This document shows positions 46,311 to 54,622 of a DNA stretch of 64,000 bases, piece after piece. The translations under genes and the position numbers were made by a program. Location of the stretch: contig NZ_CP019699.1 of assembly GCF_002005165.1 (NCBI RefSeq), positions 2,108,001-2,172,000 on the forward strand, given 5' to 3'. This DNA comes from Novibacillus thermophilus. Its GTDB lineage: Bacteria > Bacillota > Bacilli > Thermoactinomycetales > Novibacillaceae. Numbering within the stretch: the stretch's first letter is position 1; the number at the start of each line of letters is the position of its first letter. The notes under the pieces are model-generated. The model was not told where the DNA came from and made no database searches. It was given only the letters and a program-made list of their open reading frames with translations.

Positions 46311-47384
46311 TCACGTGTGGGAAGTGGATGCACGCCTTCCTTTCACATGGTCCAGAACTTCTTTCAGCCGGGGGTAACGGTTGAGTTTGCGGTACAGCGT
46401 CGTTCTTCCGATACCGGCGTTTTTCGCCGTTTGGGACAAGTTTCCGCCGGTTTTGACAATTTGCCGTTCGAGAAAGGATTCCTCGTCGTAAGACAGCGTC
46501 GGTTGTTTCGTGTGTTGTGCTGAGAAGCGAAGGTCTTGGGTGCGGATTGTTGTCGATTGGCGCCCGAAGAGGGCCTGGTAAGCCGCTTGACGCAGCGTGT
46601 GACGGAGTTCACGGATGTTGCCCGGCCATTCGTACTCTTTCATGCGGGCTTTCGCTTTTTCTTCCAGTGTCAGCGATTCGACGCCCAGTTCGTGGGCGAT
46701 CGTCTGCAAAAAGTGTGCAGACAGGGGGAACAGGTCTTCCCGTTCCCGGAGGGGCGGGAGGGTTAGTTCGATCTCGCACAGGCGGTAGTACAGGTCCGCA
46801 CGGAAGCGGCGCTCGTTCACGTCGCGGACGAGATTGCGGTTGGTGGCGGCAATGATGCGCACGTCGACGGATGTCGGCCTGTTGGAGCCGACGGGCGTGA
46901 TCCGTTTGTCTTCCAGCGCGCGCAAAAGGGCGACTTGTGAGGCGTAGGGCATTTCGCCGATTTCGTCCAGGAAGAGCGTTCCTCTGTCAGCCACGATGAA
47001 TTTGCCGCGGTGCCCCCTCGGGCTGGCTCCAGTGAACGCGCCTTTTTCGTAACCGAACAGTTCAGCGGCGACCAACGATTCGGGAATCGCCCCGCAGTTG
47101 ACTGGAACGAATGGTCCGTTCCGGCCGCTTGCCCGGTGAATGGCCCGGGCGACAACTTCCTTGCCGGTTCCGGTCTCTCCCTGAATGAGGACGGATGCGT
47201 CCGTCCGGGCGATACGGCGGGAGAGGCGCAAGACGTTTTGCGCTTTCGGGCATTCCCAGACGGTTTGCTCGTGCTGCTCCAAAGAGCGCAGCGTTCTTGT
47301 TGAATTCGTTTTCATAAAGGGTGAAAGCTTGTCTCCTCGACGTGAAAGGGATGTATCGTCGGCGAACTGTTCATTCTTTTCCAT
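46311..47384 (-). CDS. Sigma-54 activator without sensor domain
   Basis: 357 residues. AAA+ domain from about residue 45 with GETGTGKEVVARAIH (Walker A), FGYEKGAFTGASPRG (the sigma-54 contact loop), GTLFLDEIGEMP (Walker B) and the R-finger region (ERRFRADLYYRL); C-terminal Fis-type helix (NLSQTAKNAGIGRTTLYRKLNRY). There is no GAF, PAS, receiver or other N-terminal sensor, as in PspF. It is divergent from the cox-type operon and separated from it by a repeat-rich region and a -24/-12 promoter, so it should activate that operon. Confidence 0.88.
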   Translation of the reverse strand: MEKNEQFADDTSLSRRGDKLSPFMKTNSTRTLRSLEQHEQTVWECPKAQNVLRLSRRIARTDASVLIQGETGTGKEVVARAIHRASGRNGPFVPVNCGAIPESLVAAELFGYEKGAFTGASPRGHRGKFIVADRGTLFLDEIGEMPYASQVALLRALEDKRITPVGSNRPTSVDVRIIAATNRNLVRDVNERRFRADLYYRLCEIELTLPPLREREDLFPLSAHFLQTIAHELGVESLTLEEKAKARMKEYEWPGNIRELRHTLRQAAYQALFGRQSTTIRTQDLRFSAQHTKQPTLSYDEESFLERQIVKTGGNLSQTAKNAGIGRTTLYRKLNRYPRLKEVLDHVKGRRASTSHT

Positions 47385-47428
47385 ACTGTCAATCCCTTCG
47401 CAATCGTGAATCTTATAAATCTATTCTA

Positions 47429-47480
47429 TGTTCCATTCTTGTTCCGGTCAAGTGTTCCAGTGGAACACCAAATTGGAACA
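47429..47480. promoter_or_regulatory. Enhancer (UAS) for the sigma-54 activator
   Basis: TGTTCCA-G-TGGAACA (47453-47467) is a perfect 7+7 palindrome. Further half-sites flank it: TGTTCCA 47429-47435, TGTTCC 47440-47445 and TGGAACA 47474-47480. The central dyad sits about 75-90 bases upstream of the -24 element, typical for an enhancer. Confidence 0.7.
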
Positions 47481-47540
47481 GATAACAGGTTGAGGGAGCG
47501 CCCAATACCGTAAGAGGTGCTATCAGACAAGGGGAAAAAT

Positions 47541-47556
47541 CGGCATAGTTTTTGCA
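47541..47556 (+). promoter_or_regulatory. Sigma-54 (-24/-12) promoter of the molybdenum hydroxylase operon
   Basis: CGGCATAGTTTTTGCA has the invariant GG (47542-47543) and GC (47554-47555) separated by exactly ten bases. Transcription should begin near 47567, ahead of the coxG-like start at 47609. Confidence 0.85.
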
Positions 47557-47608
47557 TAGATATGTTTGGAAGATGGACATTGACATACAGCGGGAGGTGG
47601 TGAAGACA

Positions 47609-48052
47609 TTGCACATTCATTACCAACACGAATTTCCACTGCAGAGAGAACAGGTGTGGGACCATTTGCAGAATGAGGACGTGCTCAGGAAATCGCTGCC
47701 TGGGTGCCGCAAATTTGAACGGGTCAGTGAAGATACGTACGATGCTGAACTCGGGCTCAACATCGGTCCCGTGAAGGGGACGTTTACCGGCCAGGTCCGC
47801 CTGTCCGACCAAACCCGCCCCGAATCTTATCGTCTCGTACTCAAAGGAAAGGGAAAACCGGGGGAATTGAACGCTGACGCTCGCATCACGTTAGAAGAGA
47901 ACAGTGGAGAAACGGTGGTGTCGTGTGCGGCTGACGTCCAAGTGACAGGCGTGTTGGCGTCAGTCGGTCAGCGCGTGATGGGAAGTGTGGCCAAGCTCAT
48001 CTTGGGACAATTTTTCAAGGCAGTGGCGTCTCAAATACGACAGTCTGCTTAA
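47609..48052 (+). CDS. coxG: CoxG-like SRPBCC protein
   Basis: 147-residue START/SRPBCC-fold protein ([50 protein letters not shown]). CoxG relatives are encoded with molybdenum hydroxylases and help membrane association of the CO dehydrogenase in Oligotropha. The open frame reaches back to 47552, but that would start upstream of the predicted transcript. GGGAGGTGGT eight to nine bases before TTG 47609 fixes the start. Confidence 0.85.
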   Translation: MHIHYQHEFPLQREQVWDHLQNEDVLRKSLPGCRKFERVSEDTYDAELGLNIGPVKGTFTGQVRLSDQTRPESYRLVLKGKGKPGELNADARITLEENSGETVVSCAADVQVTGVLASVGQRVMGSVAKLILGQFFKAVASQIRQSA

Positions 48053-48072
48053 ATGATCGGGAGGTGTCGAGA

Positions 48073-48603
48073 TTGGAAAAACCGACGGTTCAGATCAGTG
48101 TGACGGTGAACGGAGTGAGGATGCAAGCACAGGTCGAGCCGCGTACACTGCTCGTACACGCGTTGCGGGATCACTTTGATCTCACGGGCACTCACATCGG
48201 CTGTGACACGAGTCAGTGCGGGGCGTGCACAGTTTTGTTGAACGGAGAGGCCGTCAAGTCGTGTACTGTCCTGGCCGTACAGGCAGACGGCTGTGAGGTG
48301 ACGACCGTTGAAGGGCTCGGAGACGTGGACGACTTGCATCCGGTACAAGAGGGATTTTGGGAAAAACACGGGCTGCAGTGCGGCTTTTGTACACCCGGCG
48401 TCATGATGACCGCCGTCGATTTGCTGAAACACAATCCTCGTCCCAGTGAAGCAGAGATTCGCCAAGGGCTGGAAGGGGTCATTTGCCGCTGCACCGGGTA
48501 CGAAAACATTGTACGGGCGATTCAGTATGCTGCGGACAAGATGGCCGATGGCGAAAGGGAGAAACAACCCGTTACCGCTGGTGATGTAAAGGAGGGAGAC
48601 TGA
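48073..48603 (+). CDS. coxS: Molybdenum hydroxylase small subunit, 2x[2Fe-2S]
   Basis: 176 residues. Plant-type cluster Cys in [22 protein letters not shown], second cluster in [12 protein letters not shown] and CRCTGY, the arrangement of CoxS/xanthine dehydrogenase small subunits. GGGAGG overlaps the GTG at 48064 and is correctly placed for TTG 48073. It passes electrons from the molybdenum centre to the FAD subunit. Confidence 0.9.
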   Translation: MEKPTVQISVTVNGVRMQAQVEPRTLLVHALRDHFDLTGTHIGCDTSQCGACTVLLNGEAVKSCTVLAVQADGCEVTTVEGLGDVDDLHPVQEGFWEKHGLQCGFCTPGVMMTAVDLLKHNPRPSEAEIRQGLEGVICRCTGYENIVRAIQYAADKMADGEREKQPVTAGDVKEGD

Positions 48604-48605
48604 AA

Positions 48606-50954
48606 ATGGCGAACATCTTCGGCACTCCGTTGAAACGGAGGGAGGACCCCCGTCTCGTTACAGGAAACGGCAGCTTCACTGACGACATTCGGTTCAGCAA
48701 CGCGTTGTACGCTGTGATGCTTCGCAGTCCCCACGCCCACGCGCACATTAAATCCATTGACGCGTCCAAAGCGAAACAAGCCGACGGCGTTGTCGCCGTC
48801 TACACGGGACGAGATGTGCAAGGGAAAATGGAACCGATCCCGACGGCGTGGCTCCCGCCGGACTCGAACATACAGACACCGGCCCACCCTGCCCTCGCAG
48901 TGGACAAAGTGCGCTATGTCGGGGATGCCGTGGCGATGGTGATCGCGGAAGACCGCTATGCGGCGAGAGACGCACTCGATCTGATCGAAGTGGAGTACGA
49001 ACCGCTGCCGGTCGTCGTCGATCAGGAGAAGGCGATGGCCGACACAGCTCCCCTATTGCACGAGGACGTGCCGAACAACCTGGCGTACCACTGGCGTGCG
49101 GGCGAAGTGGCAGATGACGTGTTCGAGAAGGCGGAAGTCGTCGTGCGACAACGTTTCCGCCAGCAGCGGCTCATTCCGAATCCGATGGAAATGCGTGCCG
49201 CCGCTGCGCGTTACAATCCGGCGAGCGGCGAGATGACGATCTGGTGCACCTCGCAAAACCCGCACATCCACCGCTTTATTTTGTCCGGGGTGCTCGGGAT
49301 ACCGGAATCGAAGCTGCAGATTGTCGCCACGGACGTCGGGGGCGGATTTGGCAGTAAGATCGCCGTCTATCCGGACGAAGCGCTCGTCGGCTTTGCTGCA
49401 CGCGAACTGCGCCGTCCCGTGAAGTGGACGGAAGATCGCAGTGAACACTTCACTGTCACGTCCCACGGCAGAGATGTCATTTTAGACGTGGAACTGGCCG
49501 GGAAGCGCGACGGCACGTTGGAAGCGCTCAAAATAAAGAACATCGCCAACATGGGCGCGTACTTGTCCACGGCGGCACCCGGCGTGGAGACCATTTTGTT
49601 CGGGTTGATCACTCCGGGACCGTACAAAATCCGGCAGGCACAGGTCGACACGTACGGTGTGTTTACGAACACGACGCCGACGGACGCTTACCGCGGGGCG
49701 GGGCGCCCGGAAGCGACGTATCTCATTGAGCGCATGGTGGACCTTTTTGCCGAGGAGATCGGGATGGACCCGGTGGAGATCAGGCGCCGCAATTTAATCG
49801 AAAAAGACGAATTCCCGTATGACAACGCCCTCGGGTTACAGTACGACAGCGGGGATTACAAAGGCGCATTGGACAAAGTGCTCAACATGCTCGATTACGA
49901 CAAGTTCCGGGAAGAACAAGAGCGGGCACGGCAGCAGGGCAAGTACCTCGGCGTCGGCTTTTCCACGTACGTCGAAATTTGCGGCCTTGGACCGTCAAAG
50001 GTGGCAGGGGCCGTCGGGTTCCAGGGGGGACTGTGGGAAAGTGCGACCGTCCGCGTCCACCCGACAGGGAAAGTGTCCGTCTTCACGGGGACTTCTCCCC
50101 ACGGCCAGGGCGAGGAAACGACGTTTGCCCAAATCGTGGCTGACAAGTTCGGCATCCAGGCGGAAGATATCGAGGTGATTCACGGGGACACGAACCGCAT
50201 CTCCATGGGCTGGGGGACGTACGGCTCCAGGACGACGCCCGTCGGGGGGACCGCCATTGCCATCGCCGCAGACCGGGTGCTGGAAAAGGCGAAAAAGATT
50301 GCCGCCCACGCCTTGGAAGTGGCGGAAGAGGATCTCGACTTTCGCGATGGGGCCTTCCAGGTAAAAGGCGTACCGGACAAAGCGATGTCGTTTGCCGATG
50401 TCTCGTTGCAGGCGTCTGTGGCGTGGAACTTGCCGGAGGGCATGGAGCCGTCGCTGGAAGCCCAGGCGTTTTACGACCCTGACAACTTCGTGTACCCTTT
50501 CGGCGCCCACGCGTGCGTCGTGGAGATTGACAGTGAGACGGGCGAAATCGAGATCAAGCGCTATTTGGCTGTGGACGACCCCGGGCCGGTCATCAACCCG
50601 ATGGTCGCCGAAGGGCAAGTGCACGGGGGCATTGTCCAGGGAATCGGACAGGCTCTGTGGGAAGGAGCCGTATACGATGGGCAAGGTCAGCTCTTGTCCG
50701 GGACGTTCATGGACTATGCGATGCCGAAAGCGCGCTTTTTCCCGAAATTTGAAACGGCCTTCACCGAAACGCCTTCTCCCGTCAATCCCCTTGGTGTCAA
50801 AGGAATCGGTGAGACCGGCACGATCGCGGCGACACCGGCGGTCGTCAACGCTGTCATCGACGCGCTGAAGCCGTTCGGCGTCAAAGAGCTGGAGATGCCC
50901 CTCACACCGGAGAAAATATGGAACGTCCTCAAAAGAGGGAGGGTTGCACAGTGA
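48606..50954 (+). CDS. coxL: Molybdopterin-binding large subunit, form II CoxL type
   Basis: 782 residues, normal for the family. The active-site loop reads AYRGAGR at about residues 361-367, the form II signature; form I CO dehydrogenases have AYxCSFR with the catalytic Cys. GGGFGSK, GQGEETTFAQIVA and catalytic Glu near residue 736 (GIGETGT) are conserved. It hydroxylates or oxidises an unidentified substrate (aldehyde, heterocycle, possibly CO). AGGGAG precedes the ATG, two bases after coxS. Confidence 0.9.
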   Translation: MANIFGTPLKRREDPRLVTGNGSFTDDIRFSNALYAVMLRSPHAHAHIKSIDASKAKQADGVVAVYTGRDVQGKMEPIPTAWLPPDSNIQTPAHPALAVDKVRYVGDAVAMVIAEDRYAARDALDLIEVEYEPLPVVVDQEKAMADTAPLLHEDVPNNLAYHWRAGEVADDVFEKAEVVVRQRFRQQRLIPNPMEMRAAAARYNPASGEMTIWCTSQNPHIHRFILSGVLGIPESKLQIVATDVGGGFGSKIAVYPDEALVGFAARELRRPVKWTEDRSEHFTVTSHGRDVILDVELAGKRDGTLEALKIKNIANMGAYLSTAAPGVETILFGLITPGPYKIRQAQVDTYGVFTNTTPTDAYRGAGRPEATYLIERMVDLFAEEIGMDPVEIRRRNLIEKDEFPYDNALGLQYDSGDYKGALDKVLNMLDYDKFREEQERARQQGKYLGVGFSTYVEICGLGPSKVAGAVGFQGGLWESATVRVHPTGKVSVFTGTSPHGQGEETTFAQIVADKFGIQAEDIEVIHGDTNRISMGWGTYGSRTTPVGGTAIAIAADRVLEKAKKIAAHALEVAEEDLDFRDGAFQVKGVPDKAMSFADVSLQASVAWNLPEGMEPSLEAQAFYDPDNFVYPFGAHACVVEIDSETGEIEIKRYLAVDDPGPVINPMVAEGQVHGGIVQGIGQALWEGAVYDGQGQLLSGTFMDYAMPKARFFPKFETAFTETPSPVNPLGVKGIGETGTIAATPAVVNAVIDALKPFGVKELEMPLTPEKIWNVLKRGRVAQ

Positions 50955-51808
50955 TTGCCAGCGCTTTTGAGTACACGCGGGCCCGTTCGGTAGACGAGGC
51001 GATACGACTGCTTGCCGAAAGCGGCGGAGAAGCCAAAGTGCTCGCCGGAGGGCACAGTTTGTTGCCTTTGATGAAAATGCGCCTGACGACAGTCGACAAG
51101 TTGATTGATATCGGCCGTATCCCGGAATTGAAAGGGATGCGGCAGAAGGGAGATCGCCTTGAAATCGGCGCCTTGACGACCCACGCTGAAGTGGCCAAAG
51201 ATCCACTCGTACAGCGGACTTTGCCCGCGCTAGCTGAAGCGGCGGCACAGATCGGCGACATCCAAGTCCGCAACCGCGGCACCGTCGGCGGCAACATTGC
51301 CCACGCCGATCCGGCTTCCGACCTCCCTGCCCTCGCCGTCGCCTTTGACGCAAAGATCAACGCGAGAGGAGAGGACGGAGACGAACGTTTCTCAGCAGAC
51401 GAGTTTTTCATCGGCCCGTTAATAACGGCCATTCCTGAAAACAGCATTTTAACGTCTGTCTCGTTCGCCATCCCTCCGACAGGTGCTAAAAGCACGTACT
51501 TAAAATATCCGCACCCGGCGACGGGATATGCTGTTGTCGGCGTTGCCGCCGCCGTCAGCCAGTCAGACGACGGAACCGTCGACTATGCCAGAATCGGGGT
51601 AGCCGGTGTCGGTGACGTCGCCTTTCGTGCCGAACAGGTGGAGCAGGCACTCATCGGAAACGTGCCGACGGAAGCGCTCATTCAAACGGCCGCCGCAAAA
51701 GCGGCGGAAGGCGTGGAACTGGGCAGTGACTTGTTCGCCTCGGAAGAGTACCGCCGCCACCTGTGTGTTGTCTATACAGAGCGGGCGCTTAAAAAGCTTT
51801 TGTTGTGA
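50951..51808 (+). CDS. coxM: Molybdenum hydroxylase FAD subunit
   Basis: 285 residues. FAD motifs VLAGGHSLLPLMKMRL near residue 32 and TVGGNIAHADPASDLPA near 110 are those of CoxM. GTG start overlaps the coxL stop by four bases (GTGA), with GGGAGGG upstream; the ATG at 50918 lies inside coxL and is rejected. It transfers electrons from the Fe-S subunit to the respiratory chain. Confidence 0.9.
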   Translation: MIASAFEYTRARSVDEAIRLLAESGGEAKVLAGGHSLLPLMKMRLTTVDKLIDIGRIPELKGMRQKGDRLEIGALTTHAEVAKDPLVQRTLPALAEAAAQIGDIQVRNRGTVGGNIAHADPASDLPALAVAFDAKINARGEDGDERFSADEFFIGPLITAIPENSILTSVSFAIPPTGAKSTYLKYPHPATGYAVVGVAAAVSQSDDGTVDYARIGVAGVGDVAFRAEQVEQALIGNVPTEALIQTAAAKAAEGVELGSDLFASEEYRRHLCVVYTERALKKLLL

Positions 51809-51839
51809 GCGTTAGGAAATAGCTGGCCCCGTCTGATTC

Positions 51840-52168
51840 GGGGCACATCTGAGGCAACCTGCATGCAGGACTTTCTTTGTAGAGCGGCTGCCTTGTGAGA
51901 TTTGCCTCGCCCCGTGTCATATCGTGTTCTGGTGCCGGAGCGCTTAGATCCCATGCCGTCAGCGGCACCAGCAACTCTATCAACGAACAGGATAACTGGT
52001 CTTTTGGACAGCTTCTCCGTACCGCTTAGTACCAGCGATGAAACGCTTTTTCCCACTATGAATCACGACATGTGCCGGCGTCAGACGCTTGGCACATGTA
52101 CTTTCAAGACAGGATCTGAACAATGTGACACGGGACGGTCGCGGAAAGAGGTTGTCCAAAAAAATCAC
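51840..52168 (-). mobile_element. Decayed transposase remnant, possibly IS110-like
   Basis: The 428 bases between coxM and coxD carry no intact gene. On the minus strand, pieces in different frames read FPRPSRV then CAKRLTPAHVVIHSGKKRFIA, and further on GEANLTRQPLY with CMQVASDVPRI, resembling the C-terminal half of an IS110-type transposase. No terminal repeats found. A short GCCCCG/CGGGGC stem (51826-51844) follows coxM but lacks a T-run. Low confidence. Confidence 0.35.
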
Positions 52169-52236
52169 AACTGTTGGGATGTGGACATAGCGGTGACTGA
52201 GTGGACATGAGCGTCCATGCCGTAAGGAGCTGAGCG

Positions 52237-53085
52237 ATGCAATCCATACAAGAAGCTTTTCGGAAACAAGGGTATATTGCGGATCGTGCGACAGCCATCA
52301 CCTTGCATCTCGTCATGGAACTGGAAAAGCCGCTCCTCGTCGAAGGACCGGCCGGGGTCGGAAAAACCGAACTGGCGAAAGTGCTCGCAACCGTATTGCG
52401 CACCAAGCTGATTCGCCTGCAGTGTTACGAAGGGTTGGACGCTAACACGGCGCTGTACGAATGGAACTACGCGAAACAAATGCTGCACATACGTTTGAGC
52501 GAACAGTCGGCTATACAGGCGCCAGACATTTTCAGTGAGGCGTTTTTATTGCGGCGTCCCCTCCTCGACGCCCTGCTGGAAGATGAACGGCCGCCCGTCT
52601 TACTCATTGATGAGATCGACCGGGCCGACGAGGCCTTTGAGGCGTTTTTGCTGGAAATACTGGGTGAGTTCCAAGTGACGATTCCTGAATTTGGCACCGT
52701 TCGGGCAAAACATAAACCTTACGTCATCTTGACGTCCAACCGCACCCGTGATTTGAGCGACGCGTTGCGCCGCCGCTGTCTGTATGAGTGGATCGACTAT
52801 CCCGATGTACAAAAAGAGAAAGACATCCTCAGCGCGAAAGTGCCGGGGATCGACGAACGTTTGGCGGAGCGCGTCGTCCGCGCCGTGAACAAGCTGCGCA
52901 AGTTGCCGCTAAACAAACCGCCGGGGGTCGCGGAAAGCCTCGACTGGGCACGGGCGCTCATGGCCCTTGATCCGGGCGAAGAGAGGGAGGACGGCATTGT
53001 AAGGACGCTCGGCTGTGTCGCCAAAGATCGCGACGACTGGAAACTGATCGAAGAAAAACGGGACATTTTGCAGGAGATCACGTGA
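52237..53085 (+). CDS. coxD: CoxD-like MoxR-type AAA+ ATPase
   Basis: 282 residues. Walker A GPAGVGKTE at 37-45, Walker B VLLIDEIDRADEAFE, sensor region LTSNRTRDLSDALRRRC. CoxD acts with the VWA protein CoxE in post-translational maturation of the molybdenum-copper or related active site. Its stop overlaps the start of coxE. Confidence 0.88.
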   Translation: MQSIQEAFRKQGYIADRATAITLHLVMELEKPLLVEGPAGVGKTELAKVLATVLRTKLIRLQCYEGLDANTALYEWNYAKQMLHIRLSEQSAIQAPDIFSEAFLLRRPLLDALLEDERPPVLLIDEIDRADEAFEAFLLEILGEFQVTIPEFGTVRAKHKPYVILTSNRTRDLSDALRRRCLYEWIDYPDVQKEKDILSAKVPGIDERLAERVVRAVNKLRKLPLNKPPGVAESLDWARALMALDPGEEREDGIVRTLGCVAKDRDDWKLIEEKRDILQEIT

Positions 53086-54290
53086 TGCAGAGAGAGGAAA
53101 CCGCCTGCAAGGTGTCAGAATGTCTCATCCGTTTTGTTCACGACTTGCGGCGAAAAGGTTTTTCCGTCACTCCGGCGGAAACTGCGGAAGTCTTCCGCGC
53201 CCTGGATGTCCTCGATTTGTCCGACGAAACGGAAGTGCGTGTCGGTTTGCGGGCGGTGCTCTGTTCGACGCGGGAAGAGTACGATGCCTTCGATGCGCTG
53301 TTTGCCGCGTTCTTCCGGGAAGGGAGAGGGAGGCCGAATGGCGGTCAATCGCGTGCCCGTCGGCAAGGGAAAGACCGGGAAGAGAATCTCCTTGATCGGG
53401 AAGGGGAAAATGGATCAACGAAAGACGGGGCAAAAGTGGAAGGAAGCGAAAGACACGCTGCTGCTTCGATACGTCCGCAAAACTCGACCGGGTCGGAAAA
53501 ACGCTCCTTTTTACAGGCGTTGCGACAGAGTCAAGCCGAGGGAGCCGAAAGGACGACGGTCCGCGTTCCGGATGAACAGTTCACGCATGTGTGGCAAGCC
53601 GCCCGTCACGTCGTCAAACAGATGCGTCTCATGACCGGAAGGCGCCTCACCCCGAGGCCGAAGGGACACCGGATTGACTTGCGCAGAACGATGCGGCGCA
53701 GTCTCAGTACCGGAGGGCTCCCCGTCGATCCTGCCAGGTCCGGTTACAAGAAGCAAACGGTGCGCTTCGTGCTCGTGTGTGACGGCAGCCGATCGATGGC
53801 GCCGTACGCGGGAGTGTTTCTGCAGTTTTCGTTTGCTTTGTCCCGCTTGATCCCGCATACGGAACTGTACGTCTTCTCGACAGAGGTGCGACGGGTCACA
53901 CCGGCACTGAAGGCCGTCCGCCTGCCGCAAATGCCGTCCCTCGCGGAACTCGGCGCAGAATGGGGCGGCGGGACGCGAATCGGCGACGCCCTTGCCCGGG
54001 TGATGCGCGATGTCGGTTTCCGGCTCTCGCCAGTGGACACAGTCGCTGTCGTATTCAGTGACGGTCTGGACAGCGGAGACCCGGACAGGCTCAGGCGGGC
54101 GATGCGTGCCCTTAAACGGCGGGTCCATTGTGTCGTTTGGCTGAATCCGCTGGCGGCTGTCCCCGGATACGAGCCGAAAGCGCGGGGGATGCAAGCGGCG
54201 CTACCTTATATTGATGTCTTTGCTGCGGCAGACGATGCGACGTCTTTCAATCAACTTGCTCAACGTTTGAGGAAGGGGGATTCCGGTTGA
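53085..54290 (+). CDS. coxE: CoxE-like VWA-domain protein
   Basis: About 401 residues. N-terminal helical domain, a charged low-complexity middle (about 90-145) and a C-terminal VWA domain with MIDAS motif DGSRSM near residue 233, and AVVFSDGLDSGD later. GTG 53082 directly before the ATG is an alternative start, overlapping coxD. Partner of CoxD in enzyme maturation. Confidence 0.87.
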   Translation: MQREETACKVSECLIRFVHDLRRKGFSVTPAETAEVFRALDVLDLSDETEVRVGLRAVLCSTREEYDAFDALFAAFFREGRGRPNGGQSRARRQGKDREENLLDREGENGSTKDGAKVEGSERHAAASIRPQNSTGSEKRSFLQALRQSQAEGAERTTVRVPDEQFTHVWQAARHVVKQMRLMTGRRLTPRPKGHRIDLRRTMRRSLSTGGLPVDPARSGYKKQTVRFVLVCDGSRSMAPYAGVFLQFSFALSRLIPHTELYVFSTEVRRVTPALKAVRLPQMPSLAELGAEWGGGTRIGDALARVMRDVGFRLSPVDTVAVVFSDGLDSGDPDRLRRAMRALKRRVHCVVWLNPLAAVPGYEPKARGMQAALPYIDVFAAADDATSFNQLAQRLRKGDSG

Positions 54291-54622
54291 AGGAAAACAG
54301 GGAGATCGTTGAAGCGTTGGAACGAGCGCGACAAAACGGAAAGCGGACAGCCCTTGCCACTGTCGTATCTGTCACGGGGTCAGCGTACCGCAGAGAAGGG
54401 GCCAAAATGCTCATCGACGAGGACGGTCGGACGACGGGAGTCATTTCCGGCGGTTGTCTGGAACCGGATGTGGCGGAAACGGCCGTACAGGTCATAAAGG
54501 AACAAGTGCCACAGTTCAAACAGTACGACATGGACGAAGAAACGGTGTGGGGGTTAGGGTTAGGGTGCCCCGGCACAGTGCACTTGTACATCGAACCTCT
54601 TCCAGAGGGGGATGAAGTGTGA
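54287..54622 (+). CDS. XdhC/CoxF N-terminal domain protein (split)
   Basis: 111 residues, corresponding only to the N-terminal XdhC/CoxI domain (ATVVSVTGSAYRREGAKMLIDEDG, GVISGGCLEPDV, GLGLGCPGTVHLYIEPL). TTG start overlaps the coxE stop; AAGGGGG upstream. XdhC proteins load sulfurated molybdenum cofactor. It ends at a TGA overlapped by the GTG of the next gene, which holds the other domain. Confidence 0.85.
   Translation: MKENREIVEALERARQNGKRTALATVVSVTGSAYRREGAKMLIDEDGRTTGVISGGCLEPDVAETAVQVIKEQVPQFKQYDMDEETVWGLGLGCPGTVHLYIEPLPEGDEV

Noticed and set aside
47552-47608. 19-codon extension of the CoxG-like protein
   Set aside because: It would begin within the sigma-54 promoter, before the predicted transcription start.
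48606-50954. True aerobic CO dehydrogenase (form I)
   Set aside because: The active-site loop is AYRGAGR, not AYxCSFR.
49995-51353. 452-codon open frame on the minus strand opposite coxL/coxM
   Set aside because: It is antisense to two well-supported genes, rich in Arg, and shows no recognisable domain; it arises from GC-rich third positions.
54550-54566. Telomere-like TTAGGGTTAGGG
   Set aside because: Only two units, and it encodes the conserved GLGLGCPG segment of the XdhC domain.
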